Origin: Planctomycetota bacterium
GTDB lineage: Bacteria > Planctomycetota > OFTM77
Length of the DNA: 64,000 nt
Assembly: GCA_029260795.1 (NCBI GenBank)
Contig: JAJDCO010000115.1
Span: forward strand, 16,361 to 80,360
Direction of reading: 5' to 3'
Below, piece after piece: positions 20,847 through 30,117 of this stretch; positions within the stretch are counted from its first letter, which is position 1; each line of letters opens with the position of its first letter. The notes beneath the pieces are model-generated. The model searched no databases and was not told the DNA's origin. It saw nothing but the letters and a program-made list of their open reading frames with translations. The position numbers and the translations under genes are program-made.

Positions 20847-23366
20847 TCACTGAGTCACGAACTCGATGGCGGGAGTGACGGAGCGCACGAAGGTTCCGCC
20901 GGAGAGGTTCCACGTCGAGGCGGCGCTCGTGACGCGAATGCCAGCACGAGCGGATGGGAACGCGGCCTGAGGTGTGGCCGCTTGACCGCTCGCGTCGATC
21001 GTCCCCTGCAGGATCGCACCGAGCTGGATTCCCAGCTGCGTGCAGGCGTCGAAGGTCAGCGGCAGGACGGCTCCTCCTGGTAGGGGAGTGCTTCCTGTCC
21101 CGCTGCAGCTCAACAGCACCAAGGCGAGATTCCCGGTCTCGACCGACGCCGCGGCCTCGAGGACGTACTGGACCGTCTGCCCGGCGGCAGGGGTGCCCAA
21201 GAAGCGAAGTACGGGACCCGGCCGCAGCTGAGTGACGAAGGCATCCGAGGCGCCTCCCAGTGTCGAGTCGAAGGCGCCGCTCGTCACCGGGTAGTCGGGG
21301 GACTTCGTCTCTCCGGTGACATGGACCGTGCCCGTTGCGTCGACGGCCATCGAGTCGATCTCCTCGAACCCACCGCCCCCGAGGGCCGTGGAGTAGAGCA
21401 GGGACGAGCCACTCGAATCGAGAACCGCGACTACTCCGTTGTTGGCCGTCGACGTCTGGAAGGCACCTGGGGTCGTCGGAAAGTCGGACGACCTGGTGCT
21501 TCCGGCTACGATCAGGTCGTCCGTGCCGGGTGCGAGGGCGATGCCCTCGATTCGTTCCACCTGGGTACCGCCGAGGAATGTCGAGAAGACGAGGCCGCTT
21601 CCTGCGGCGTTGATCTTGGTGACGAAGCCATCGGCTTGACCATTGTGGGAGCCGTCGAATGCACCTGGCGTCACCGGAAAGTCCGAGGAGCTCGTGCTCC
21701 CCACGACGCACGCCTGATCAGCCGCATCGAGGGCGATCCCTCGGCCGGCGCCTCCGGACGAGCCACTCAGGACGCCCGAGTAGACGAGTGCGCTGCCTGT
21801 GGGGTCGAGCTTGGAGACGAACGCTCCGGGACCCGAGCTTCCGAAGGCTCCAGGAGTTGTCGGGAAATCGGTCCCTCCCGCCTCTCCGGTGACCAGCACG
21901 TGATCCGTGGAGTCGACCGCGATGCCAAAGACCGTCGCGAAGCTCGTGTCGCCGCCAAGATAGGTCGCGAACTGCAGCGAGCTGCCTGTCGGGTCGAGCT
22001 TCGCGACGAAACCGTCCCATCCCCCTCCGAGTGTCGTATCGAAGGCACCCGGTGTGACGGGAAAGCCGGTGGACCACGTGTATCCGCCCACCAGGACGTT
22101 GCCGAGCGAATCGATCGTCAAGGCATGAGGCGCGTCGGGATTCTCGCCGCCCAGGAAGGTCGAGTAGACCAGCGTGCCGCCTCCGGCGTCGAGCGCGCCG
22201 ACCGCGCAATCCGAGTAGGGGCCGTTGAAGGTCGTGTCGTAGGCGCCGACGGTCGTCGGGAAGTCCGTCGAGCCCGTGGCTGCCGCGAAGTGCGCTCGAC
22301 CGGCCGCGTCCAATGCGATGGCCTCGATCCAGTCCAGATCGTTCCCACCGAGGTAGGTCGCCCAGAGGAGCGCCCCCGAGGGTGAGAGCTTGGCGATGAA
22401 TCCATCGCGTGTGGATCCGTTGAAGGTCTGATCAAAAGCGCTGGGAGTGGTCGGGAAGTCCGAAGAGCTCGTCGAGCCACCGACCAGGACGTTGCCAGCC
22501 GCGTCGACCGAGATTGCGTAGCCTCGATCCTCGAGGCTGCCGCCGAGGAACGTGCTCCACTCGAGGCCCGGGTCGATGACCAGCGGAAGATCCGCGTCGT
22601 ACTCACCGACCCAGAATCCGATCTCAGCTTGTCCGAAACAGCGAAAGCCGCCCTCGATCTGTCGACGTCCCTCGGGAGCGTCTTGAAACAAGATCGGGCG
22701 TTCTTCGACCAGCTCACCCATCGAGGTCTCGACCCTCAAGAGACCGTCGTGGATTGCCACGCTCCGAGCTCCCTCGTAGCACCAGCGAATCTGCTCGACG
22801 CTGGCGGACGGATGCACGACCCAATCCGCCTTGAGAGTCGAGCCGTCGCCCGAGTACACGAGATCGATGCCGGAGTAGATCCCGGAGTACTCGACACGGG
22901 AGAAGGTCGCGATGCCCTCGAGTCGTTCGCGGCCCCGGTAAACGTTGACATGGCCGGGGCGAGGGTCTCGAGCTCGCGGCTCGACGCCCGCGCGCGTGCC
23001 CAACGGCAGCATCCGAATCCGTGTCCGCAGGCCTTCAGCGCCACGGAGCGTCAGCTCGACTCCGACCGCCGTGAAGTTCGCTTCGAGTCCCGGTGTGCGT
23101 GTGGCGAACCGAGCTCGCTCATCGAGCTGCCCGCAGTTCTCGACGAAGACGAGTGGGATCTCGCTGCGGCCCGACCGCTTCGCGGTCTCGTCACCTGGCG
23201 TCGATGCCGCGAGTGCGAGCGGACCGATGCCGAGGACCCATACCAAGACGCACAGACAGTGGCAGACAGGCCTGGGAGAGCCGTCGAGGAGATCGCGGGG
23301 AGTGGTCACGGGAAGAGCCTCACGAGGGCCAGGCCGGGTTCGTCGAGCTGCCTGACCGTGGCGCAA
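20847..23366 (-). CDS. exported SBBP-repeat (seven-bladed beta-propeller) protein
   Basis: Protein of 839 aa. The TTG start at 23366 is supported by AGGGAGG eight bases upstream. A long basic N-region leads to a hydrophobic signal (about residues 34-54). Residues about 70-260 resemble the N-terminal domain that precedes SBBP repeats (FVENCGQLDERARFATRT, ending in VIDPGLEWSTFLGG). Seven repeats follow, each with SSDFPTTPGAFD-like and DGFVxKLDPxGSxLxYxTxLGG-like halves, consistent with one seven-bladed propeller. A C-terminal beta domain of about 110 residues closes the protein. It should be an extracellular or envelope protein; ligand and function are unknown. Confidence 0.85.
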   Translation of the reverse strand: MRHGQAARRTRPGPREALPVTTPRDLLDGSPRPVCHCLCVLVWVLGIGPLALAASTPGDETAKRSGRSEIPLVFVENCGQLDERARFATRTPGLEANFTAVGVELTLRGAEGLRTRIRMLPLGTRAGVEPRARDPRPGHVNVYRGRERLEGIATFSRVEYSGIYSGIDLVYSGDGSTLKADWVVHPSASVEQIRWCYEGARSVAIHDGLLRVETSMGELVEERPILFQDAPEGRRQIEGGFRCFGQAEIGFWVGEYDADLPLVIDPGLEWSTFLGGSLEDRGYAISVDAAGNVLVGGSTSSSDFPTTPSAFDQTFNGSTRDGFIAKLSPSGALLWATYLGGNDLDWIEAIALDAAGRAHFAAATGSTDFPTTVGAYDTTFNGPYSDCAVGALDAGGGTLVYSTFLGGENPDAPHALTIDSLGNVLVGGYTWSTGFPVTPGAFDTTLGGGWDGFVAKLDPTGSSLQFATYLGGDTSFATVFGIAVDSTDHVLVTGEAGGTDFPTTPGAFGSSGPGAFVSKLDPTGSALVYSGVLSGSSGGAGRGIALDAADQACVVGSTSSSDFPVTPGAFDGSHNGQADGFVTKINAAGSGLVFSTFLGGTQVERIEGIALAPGTDDLIVAGSTRSSDFPTTPGAFQTSTANNGVVAVLDSSGSSLLYSTALGGGGFEEIDSMAVDATGTVHVTGETKSPDYPVTSGAFDSTLGGASDAFVTQLRPGPVLRFLGTPAAGQTVQYVLEAAASVETGNLALVLLSCSGTGSTPLPGGAVLPLTFDACTQLGIQLGAILQGTIDASGQAATPQAAFPSARAGIRVTSAASTWNLSGGTFVRSVTPAIEFVTQ

Positions 23367-23615
23367 ACGGTGGACCTCCCTCTGGCCAGAGGCAAGTCGA
23401 GATGTCGAAAGGGAATGCTCCCGGATCGTTCTCGGGAATCCGTCATGAGAATGCGTCAGAGGAGAGGAGATCTGTCTCGTCGGTGTGGCACCGAGAGCCC
23501 GGCGATTCTCGGGTCGGGTCGTCGTTGCCTTGCTAGGCTCGTGACGCCTGCCTACAATCCGGCTTCAGCGGTTGGCGTTCCAGGCTTCGACTCTGGAGCA
23601 GCGAGAGGGGTTGTC

Positions 23616-24713
23616 ATGACGCAAGCGGCCAGTGGCCGTCCGGATCGGCGGATCCGGCTCGGTGTGCTCTTTGGTGGCGAATCGCCCGAGCACGATGTCT
23701 CGGTGGCTTCGGCGCAGGAAGTCCTGAGATCTCTCGACGCGCGTGTCTTCGATGTGCGTCCCGTCGAGATCTCCCGGGCCGGGCGCTGGCGCCAGCTCAC
23801 CGGCGAACGAGCGGTCGAGACGAGCGACGACGGCACGGCGACGGAGAGGTCACCGATCGCCTTGGAGGATCGAGGCCTGGAGCGAACGATCGCTGGCGAA
23901 AATCCGGTCGATTGCGTCTTCGTTGCCTTGCATGGAGGGGACGGTGAGGACGGTCGGATCCAGGGATTGCTCGACTGCCTGCGCGTTCCCTACACGGGCT
24001 CGGGAGTGGCGGCGAGTGCCATCTGCATGGACAAGCTCCACTTCAAGACGCTGCTTCGAGGAGCGGGATTGCCGACGCCGTCTTGGAGAGAGATCCGCCG
24101 GCGGGACTGGCAGCGAGACTCTTCCGCCACGATGGTCGATGTCGCCGATCGCATCGGATTTCCTTGCTTCGTGAAGTCGGCGAACTCGGGATCGAGCCTC
24201 GGTGTCTTCCGCGTCGAGGAGCCTTCTTGCCTCGCGCAGGCGATCGAGAGGGCACTGCAGTTCGACCACCGACTCCTGGTCGAGCCCGAGGTGGTGGGTC
24301 GTGAGCTGACCTGTGCCGTGCTCGGCAACTCGGGTGATCCGGACCTGCTGCCGTTGCCGCCGATCGAGATTCGGCCGAAAGTGGCGGCTTACTTCGACTA
24401 CGACGCCAAGTACCGACCCGGGGCGAGCGAGGAGATCTGCCCGGCACCGCTGGAAGCCAGTCAAACTCGAAGGGTTCAAGAGTTGGCGGTCGCCCTCCAT
24501 GAGCTGGCCGGTTGCGACGGGATGTCGCGGGCCGATATGATCTTGGACGAGACGGGTGAGCTCCAAGTGCTCGAGGTGAACACCATCCCGGGTTTGACCC
24601 CGACCTCGCTGCTTCCACAGGCGGCCAGAGAAGCCGGCTTGGCGTTTCCTCAGCTCATCGAACGGCTGATCGAGCTCGCCCTGAGACGATTCGAACGCCC
24701 GCCAACCCGCTGA
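23616..24713 (+). CDS. ddl: D-alanine--D-alanine ligase
   Basis: Protein of 365 aa with ATP-grasp architecture. Motifs are VLFGGESPEHDVSV, HGGDGEDGRIQGLLD, PYTGSGVAASAICMDK, FPCFVKSANSGSSLGV, FDYDAKYRPG and VLEVNTIPGLTPTSLLP. It joins two D-Ala for peptidoglycan precursors. The GSSLGV loop and YDAKY are those of ordinary D-Ala-D-Ala enzymes, with nothing suggesting the D-Lac type. The start at 23616 follows GAGAGGGG. The open frame to 22629 overlaps the convergent SBBP gene's start and is discarded. dapB follows after 95 nt, so two peptidoglycan genes adjoin. Confidence 0.95.
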   Translation: MTQAASGRPDRRIRLGVLFGGESPEHDVSVASAQEVLRSLDARVFDVRPVEISRAGRWRQLTGERAVETSDDGTATERSPIALEDRGLERTIAGENPVDCVFVALHGGDGEDGRIQGLLDCLRVPYTGSGVAASAICMDKLHFKTLLRGAGLPTPSWREIRRRDWQRDSSATMVDVADRIGFPCFVKSANSGSSLGVFRVEEPSCLAQAIERALQFDHRLLVEPEVVGRELTCAVLGNSGDPDLLPLPPIEIRPKVAAYFDYDAKYRPGASEEICPAPLEASQTRRVQELAVALHELAGCDGMSRADMILDETGELQVLEVNTIPGLTPTSLLPQAAREAGLAFPQLIERLIELALRRFERPPTR

Positions 24714-24808
24714 AAGGCATTCGGCGAGATTCGCAAGCAGGCACGGGCACCCTACCGGGAGTCGGCCCGGTTCGAAGAAGCAGAGAAGACACCGGTGGGA
24801 GAGGACTC

Positions 24809-25546
24809 GTGACGATTCGTGTGGCGTTCGCAGGCTATCGCGGCAAGATGGGCGTTGCCCTGCTGCCGGGGCTCGAAGCGGCTTCGGACATCGAGGTCGT
24901 CGCTCGCCTCACGTCGCGTGACGACTTGTCGCGCGTGCTCGAGATGGAGCGCCCGGACGTTCTCATCGACTTCACGACTCCGGCCTGTGCACGGCTCCAG
25001 GTGGAGACGGCGCTGCAATGTGGTGTGCATCCGGTCAGCGGGACCACCGGGTTCTCGGAAGGCGATCTGGACCGGCTCCGCACCTTGGCCGAAGAGCGAC
25101 GAATCGGAGCGCTCATTGCGCCGAACTTCTCGATTGGCGCCCTCCTGATGATGCGCCTCGCGGTCGAGGCCGCTCCGCATTTCGAAGGCGTCGAGGTGCT
25201 CGAGGCTCACCACGCCACGAAGCGGGATGCCCCGTCCGGTACCGCGAAGCGTACGGCCGAGATGATCGGAAGGGCTCGGGGGGAATGCGGTCCGAGCTCG
25301 GGCGAAGCCGCCGCACGTGGGCAGAGGATCGCCGGTGTTCCCGTTCATAGCCTGCGGCTGCCAGGATGCGTCGCACACCAGGAGATCGTGTTCGGCACGA
25401 CAGGACAGACACTCTCGATTCGGCATGACGTGATGGATCGAAGCGCCTACCTGCCCGGTCTGCTGCTCGGTGTACGCCGTGTCGGTGGGCTCCCCGGAAT
25501 GGTGATCGGCTTGGAATCGCTGCTGTTTTCGGAGCCGGCCTGTTGA
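24809..25546 (+). CDS. dapB: 4-hydroxy-tetrahydrodipicolinate reductase
   Basis: Protein of 245 aa with a GTG start after GGGAGAGG. The nucleotide loop is GYRGKMG, and the family motifs APNFSIGALLMMRLA and EAHHATKRDAPSGTA hold the catalytic His pair and Lys. It reduces the DapA product towards diaminopimelate and lysine, for peptidoglycan and protein. It is cytosolic and works as a tetramer. Its stop overlaps the TTG start of the next TPR gene by 4 nt, so dapB and the two membrane TPR genes form a coupled operon. Confidence 0.96.
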   Translation: MTIRVAFAGYRGKMGVALLPGLEAASDIEVVARLTSRDDLSRVLEMERPDVLIDFTTPACARLQVETALQCGVHPVSGTTGFSEGDLDRLRTLAEERRIGALIAPNFSIGALLMMRLAVEAAPHFEGVEVLEAHHATKRDAPSGTAKRTAEMIGRARGECGPSSGEAAARGQRIAGVPVHSLRLPGCVAHQEIVFGTTGQTLSIRHDVMDRSAYLPGLLLGVRRVGGLPGMVIGLESLLFSEPAC

Positions 25547-27855
25547 GAGAGCTGCTCGGAAACTTGCTTCGCGACCCGCTCGCACTCGAGATCGCTCTGG
25601 TCTCGCTGGTGGTGTTGGTGGCCTTCTTCTTGCTCCGCCGATTGTCGGTCTTCGCGCGCGAGCTCGAGAAGCGGCGATCCCTGCGCGAGTATGTTCAGGG
25701 CCTGGATCTGTACTTTCGCGGCGAGTATCGCGAGGCGATCGTGTGCCTCGAGAAGGTGCTCGAGAACGATCCCGAGAACATCGAAGCGCGCATCTGCCTC
25801 GGGGACTGCCACCGCGAAGAAGGAGACTACGCCGAGGCGCACAAGCATCACTTCCACGTGTACAAGGTCTTCGGTCGGGCTTCGACTCGGAACTTCTGGT
25901 CCCTCGCCCGCGACCTTCATGCCCAGGGTCAGTTTCGGCAAGCGGAAGAGTATCTCGAGAAGGTGCTCTCGGACGAGTCCCGCTCCCTCGAAGGCTGGTC
26001 TCTGATGCGGGACTGCCAGCTCTCGCGGGGAGCGTTGGAGGAGGCGTTGGCGACCCAACGCCGCATTCTGCGCGTCGAGCTCGACGGATCGCAGCGCCAG
26101 CACGAGACGGAGCGTCTGGGAGCGATCCTCGTCGCCTTGGGTCGGGATGCGGCTTCTCGGGGCGCCTCGGACACGGCAGAGCGCTACTTCGAGGAGGCGA
26201 TGGAGGTCGTGCCGGGGTTGGTCGAGGCGAGAGCGCGGCGGGTCGATCTCGCCGGAGAGCAAGGAGACGAGGCGCGGCGGCGAGCTTTGGGTGAGCAGCT
26301 GGTCGAGCTCAAGAAGCTCGGCGATGCCGGGCGTCAGCTCGACGGAGGGGCTCGCAGCTCCGAGCTCATCGGCGAGAAGGACGAGTCGAGCAAGCCGAAG
26401 ATCTCGACCGACGCGGCTTTGCCTCTCGTCGCCGGGCCGCGACTGCTCACACTCGGCACGCGTCGATCTCGAGCGCTGGCCGAGCCGATCGATCGCCGGC
26501 GTCCGGTGCGTCTCGAAACGCATCACCCGATCTTTGCGGAGGCGAGCCCCCGAGAGTACGCTCGCTCGATTCTTGGACACGAGATTACCTGTCGCTGCTC
26601 GGAGTGCGGTACCAACTTCGCGCGATGGTCCGAGGAATGCTCCGAGTGCGGTGGCGTGGGAACGATCACGAGCCGGGAAGAGTTCTACTTCGATCGGGTT
26701 GCTGATCTGGGCGGGATACTCGACGAGATCGAGGAGAACGATCGGTACGTGCGCGCCCTGGTCGATGATCTTGGTTCGGGGGACGTTTCGGCGCGGGAGA
26801 AGCTCCTCGAGATCGGCCCGAGGATCGCCGACATCGTGTTCGATCGGCTTCCTCAGGCCAGTCAAGCCGAGCTGCTCGTCGACTTGTTGATCTCCCTGGG
26901 TCCCGATCACATCCCGAGCTACCTCGAGGCCTTCAGTCAATGTGCGACGCCCAAGCGGCTCGGAGGGCGCGGCGCGCAGGCGAGCCGGTCCAAGGCACTC
27001 GAGCAGGTCATGGTCGGCTTCGGCGCGATCTCGTTGACCGTTCTGAGGCAGCATGTCGACACCGAGGATCGCGCCATTCGTGACCTCGTGATCGATGTCC
27101 ACATCCTGCTCGGCGCCGCCCGCGAGTTCGATCAGCTCCAGTATTGCTACTCGCCCGTCGAGATCATCGATCGACTCAACCGCCGTTCTTGGGCTCAGCT
27201 CGTTCCGCTCGTGCGGGCGGCCGCTAGCGGGGGATACCTGGTCGAGACGATCTTGGTCGATCGCACTTTCAACCATGAGCAGGCGCTGCTGGCGGTGTTT
27301 CGTGAGGGGACTGCTCTCGAGTCTCTCGCGTCCGTGCTCGCCACTCGTGGTTTCACTCCGGCCGTTCTCGAGACGATGGTCCAAGGCTTGATCGACCCCG
27401 ATCTCGACCGGTCGAGTCGCCAAGTCGTGATGTCGTTCGGCGCGGCTGCCGTCGACCACCTCTTCCAGCACTACCTGCAGCGAGCCGGTGATCTCGAAGG
27501 ACAAGCGACATTGCGCCGCCTGATCGTCGAGCTGGGAGGGCTGCCGGTTCCTCGGCTCACCGACCACTTCACGGGCAAGAGCGAGGCGGCCGAGCAGGAC
27601 GTCCTTCGGTTGATTGCCGATCTGGGGCTGTCGGTACTTTCGGCGCTGGCCGACCAGTATCGAAAAGCCGGTGTGTTGGGGTTCTTCAATCTGGACCGCG
27701 GTCGCCTGTCCCACCGTCGTCGCCGAATCGTCGAGGCCATGGCGGCGGTGGGCGGTGTCGAAGCCCGTGCACTCCTCACCGACCTGATGGCCTTCGAGAG
27801 CGACCCCGAGATGCGGCGCTTCATCGAGGGGCAGCGAGACGAGGTGACGGATTGA
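25543..27855 (+). CDS. membrane-anchored TPR protein with LapB-like zinc ribbon and HEAT-like C-terminus
   Basis: Protein of 770 aa with a TTG start overlapping dapB. It has one N-terminal membrane helix (residues 13-31), then TPR helices (about 48-260). Next is a charged linker and a rubredoxin-like ribbon with Cys352-x2-Cys355 and Cys366-x2-Cys369. The order TM-TPR-metal ribbon is that of LapB/YciM, which in enterobacteria recruits FtsH to degrade LpxC and so limits LPS synthesis. Unlike LapB, which ends at the ribbon, about 400 further residues follow. These are helical, with HEAT-like repeats. A role in envelope homeostasis is inferred from architecture and from dapB/ddl next door. No enzyme motif is seen. 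Confidence 0.7.
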   Translation: MRELLGNLLRDPLALEIALVSLVVLVAFFLLRRLSVFARELEKRRSLREYVQGLDLYFRGEYREAIVCLEKVLENDPENIEARICLGDCHREEGDYAEAHKHHFHVYKVFGRASTRNFWSLARDLHAQGQFRQAEEYLEKVLSDESRSLEGWSLMRDCQLSRGALEEALATQRRILRVELDGSQRQHETERLGAILVALGRDAASRGASDTAERYFEEAMEVVPGLVEARARRVDLAGEQGDEARRRALGEQLVELKKLGDAGRQLDGGARSSELIGEKDESSKPKISTDAALPLVAGPRLLTLGTRRSRALAEPIDRRRPVRLETHHPIFAEASPREYARSILGHEITCRCSECGTNFARWSEECSECGGVGTITSREEFYFDRVADLGGILDEIEENDRYVRALVDDLGSGDVSAREKLLEIGPRIADIVFDRLPQASQAELLVDLLISLGPDHIPSYLEAFSQCATPKRLGGRGAQASRSKALEQVMVGFGAISLTVLRQHVDTEDRAIRDLVIDVHILLGAAREFDQLQYCYSPVEIIDRLNRRSWAQLVPLVRAAASGGYLVETILVDRTFNHEQALLAVFREGTALESLASVLATRGFTPAVLETMVQGLIDPDLDRSSRQVVMSFGAAAVDHLFQHYLQRAGDLEGQATLRRLIVELGGLPVPRLTDHFTGKSEAAEQDVLRLIADLGLSVLSALADQYRKAGVLGFFNLDRGRLSHRRRRIVEAMAAVGGVEARALLTDLMAFESDPEMRRFIEGQRDEVTD

Positions 27856-29150
27856 ACCCCTGGAAGTGGTTGAAGAGCTCCGATCCGGTCCGGGGCGCCT
27901 CCGTGTGGGGGCGAGGCATCTGGCGCCGCTATCGGCTCGTCAAGTGGGTGATCATCGCTCTGCCGATCCTCATCATCCTGACGCTACTGGGGCCGGTCTT
28001 TCAGATCATCGCGCCTTTGATGAAGCTCTTGGCCTCGTTGCTGAGCTCGTTGCTGCAGACGACGGTGGGTCGCTTCGCCATCCTGCTCGTGGTCGGCATC
28101 GTGCTGACGTTGGCCTTCTATCGCAAGATCAAGGCGACCGGAGCTCGCCTCCTCGGCTTTTATGCCCTGCGCTGCTTCTTGACCGGCATGAATCAGATGG
28201 CCATGGGACGCTATCGATCCGCTATCCGCCAGTTTCGTCGGGTGGCGCGCGTGAACCGCACCATCGATCTCGAGCAAGCGGTGCCGGTCTACCCGACGGT
28301 GGCCGCCGAAGCCATGATCAAGCTCGGGCTGTGCTACCAGGCCATCGGCGATCAGAACCGAGGCATGCAGTGGCTGGAGCGAGTTCCGAAGAAGGACTTG
28401 GCACCCTCGCTGCGCCGCTTGCTCGGTGAAGCGCGAGCGCTTCTCTACGATGACAATCCGGAGCTGATGGAGGCCACGGTCCGACGAGAGCTGACTACCG
28501 CCTTGGAAGGAGATCCCCGCAATCTACGGTTGCTGGAGACGATGCGCGAGCGCGTCACGGCCGACGGAGATCCGCAAGCGGTGATCGCCGTGCAAGAGCG
28601 AATCGTGAAGGTGCTGCGAGGAGAGTCGCGGGATCGGGCGAAGCGCGATCTGGGGGTGCTCTTCTTTCGATGGGGCAAGCAGTGCTTCATCGAAGGGCGG
28701 CTCGACGAGGCTCGCCAGCACCTGAAGAAATCCGCGTCCCTCGTCCCGGACTTCGCGTTGCCGACCGTGCTTCTCGGAGATCTCGAGGTGCAGTCTCACT
28801 CCGTGTCCGAAGGCGTCCGACTTTGGGCGGGGCAGCCGTCGCTTCCGGTACTCGAACGGTTGCAGCTCTTGCTGAAGAACCAAGACGAGCTCGACGACGA
28901 GCGCCTGGCTTCGACGCTGGCCGAGTTCCCGTACATCGGGACGCTCGTGCTGCTGGCACAGGAGTTCCTCGAGCGAAACGATCTTCGTCGAGCCGAGCGC
29001 ACCTTGGCCAAGCTCGATGAGCTCGGCTACCGCAATCACCACCTGACTCGGCTTCGGGCGGAGCTGGCGCTGCGGCGAAACGAATCCGACAGTGCGGATC
29101 GTCTCTACCTCGAGGCTCTCGAGCAGTTCATCGACGCGTCCGCACCTTGA
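27852..29150 (+). CDS. membrane protein with TPR repeats
   Basis: Protein of 432 aa, TTG start, overlapping the previous stop by 4 nt (TTGA) with GAGG seven bases upstream. Two hydrophobic segments (about 32-58 and 72-92) anchor it. The rest is helical with TPR-like pairs, for example around MAMGRYRSAIRQFRRVARVN, AMIKLGLCYQAIGDQNRG and LGVLFFRWGKQCFIEGRLDEA. It has no catalytic motif. Tight coupling with the LapB-like gene suggests the two proteins work together at the membrane, perhaps as one complex. That is inference from gene order. Confidence 0.75.
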   Translation: MNPWKWLKSSDPVRGASVWGRGIWRRYRLVKWVIIALPILIILTLLGPVFQIIAPLMKLLASLLSSLLQTTVGRFAILLVVGIVLTLAFYRKIKATGARLLGFYALRCFLTGMNQMAMGRYRSAIRQFRRVARVNRTIDLEQAVPVYPTVAAEAMIKLGLCYQAIGDQNRGMQWLERVPKKDLAPSLRRLLGEARALLYDDNPELMEATVRRELTTALEGDPRNLRLLETMRERVTADGDPQAVIAVQERIVKVLRGESRDRAKRDLGVLFFRWGKQCFIEGRLDEARQHLKKSASLVPDFALPTVLLGDLEVQSHSVSEGVRLWAGQPSLPVLERLQLLLKNQDELDDERLASTLAEFPYIGTLVLLAQEFLERNDLRRAERTLAKLDELGYRNHHLTRLRAELALRRNESDSADRLYLEALEQFIDASAP

Positions 29151-29271
29151 TGTCCGAGAAGAGACGAGCCGGACTCCTCGAGAATCGTGTCACCCAGCCG
29201 TACCAGACAGCGTTCTTCGAAGTGAGACACGCGCGCGGTGAAGCGGTAAGGGGAAGTGGGAAGGCCAGACG

Positions 29272-29767
29272 ATGAGCTGGCAGCTCGGCTTCGCCAAAGG
29301 CGACCTGAGTGATGTCTCCGGCGCCGCCATCGGCGAAGTCAAGGCCGTCAAGGCGAAGCGTCTCAATCTGGGGCGACCGTTCAAGATGACGATCGACTAC
29401 GAGATCTCGGGTGGTGGCTTGTACGGTGATCGGCGATTGGTCGGGCCAGCTCACCGGTCAGAAAGGACGCTGGTTGGGCCGCGGAGACACGGCAGGGCTG
29501 ACTCTTCGCGGTACTCCGAAGACCGGTTGGAAGAAGATCGAATGCACCCTCGATGGCCTCGAGGTCGCCGAAGTGGACCCGAGCATTTGGGACGCAGAGT
29601 CTCGAGGCGCCATCCTCTTCTTGCGCTGTCGCCAGCCGGGGAAGGATCGAGACCTCTGGCTCCGCGTGAGTGGTCAGTTCTCGGAGGACTCGCTCTCGTT
29701 TACCGGTGAGTTCGACTCGAATGCGCTCGGAAATGGAGCCGTCGAGCTCACCCGAGCGAAAGGCTGA
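29272..29767 (+). pseudogene. small gene split by a +1 frameshift (hypothetical protein)
   Basis: Coding-like sequence starts at ATG 29272 (GGAAGG upstream) and reads MSWQLGFAKGDLSDVSGAAI on to about residue 46. From there this frame turns into Arg/Pro-rich nonsense, while the frame one base ahead (from about 29411 to a stop at 29767) becomes protein-like. That second part includes VIGDWSGQLTGQKGRWLG and GWKKIECTLDGLEVAE. The switch lies near GAGATCTCGGGTGGTGGC (29401-29418), where one extra G would explain it. Joined, the product would be about 164 aa and beta-rich, with no recognised family. A sequencing error, a true mutation or programmed frameshifting are all possible. Confidence 0.5.
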
Positions 29768-29909
29768 GTCGCCGCCCTGAGGCCGGTGATACGCGTCGGA
29801 GAAGACCTAGCGCCGGCTCCACGGCACCCGAGCGCCTCCGCACGGGCGTCACGAACGACACGGCTGGGCAGCCTGAACGGGTGAGAGCAAAGTCACGAAC
29901 GCGCCCGTC

Positions 29910-29939
29910 TTGACACTGCTCGGTCCCAGAGGGTATATG
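29910..29939 (+). promoter_or_regulatory. putative promoter of tRNA-Leu
   Basis: TTGACA (29910-29915) and TATATG (29934-29939) are 18 nt apart, with the -10 ending 21 nt before the tRNA. The preceding gap from 29768 shows nothing else. Confidence 0.55.
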
Positions 29940-29960
29940 GGGCGCTTCTGCTCACGGGCT

Positions 29961-30047
29961 GCCGGAGTGGCGGAATTGGCAGACGCGCGGGATTCAAAAT
30001 CCCGAGTCCTTCGGGATGTGGGGGTTCAAGTCCCCCCTCCGGCACCA
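29961..30047 (+). tRNA. tRNA-Leu (anticodon CAA)
   Basis: An 87-nt class II tRNA with encoded CCA. Acceptor GCCGGAG pairs with CTCCGGC. The anticodon stem CGGGA/TCCCG encloses TTCAAAA, giving anticodon CAA for UUG. A long variable arm (GAGTCC-TTC-GGGATGT) and the T loop TTCAAGT are present. It is 70 nt upstream of the amidohydrolase gene. Confidence 0.97.
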
Positions 30048-30117
30048 TGATCCCCTGACTCGAGGTCGCGTACCGGGTCGGAGCCTCGAACGATTCCTGG
30101 CCTTCCTGGGAAGCTTG

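Noticed and set aside
20847..23366. Long + strand open frames opposite the SBBP gene (for example 21321-22385)
   Set aside because: They are Arg/Gly/Asp-rich mirror frames produced by the repeat codons of the leftward gene and lack ribosome sites.
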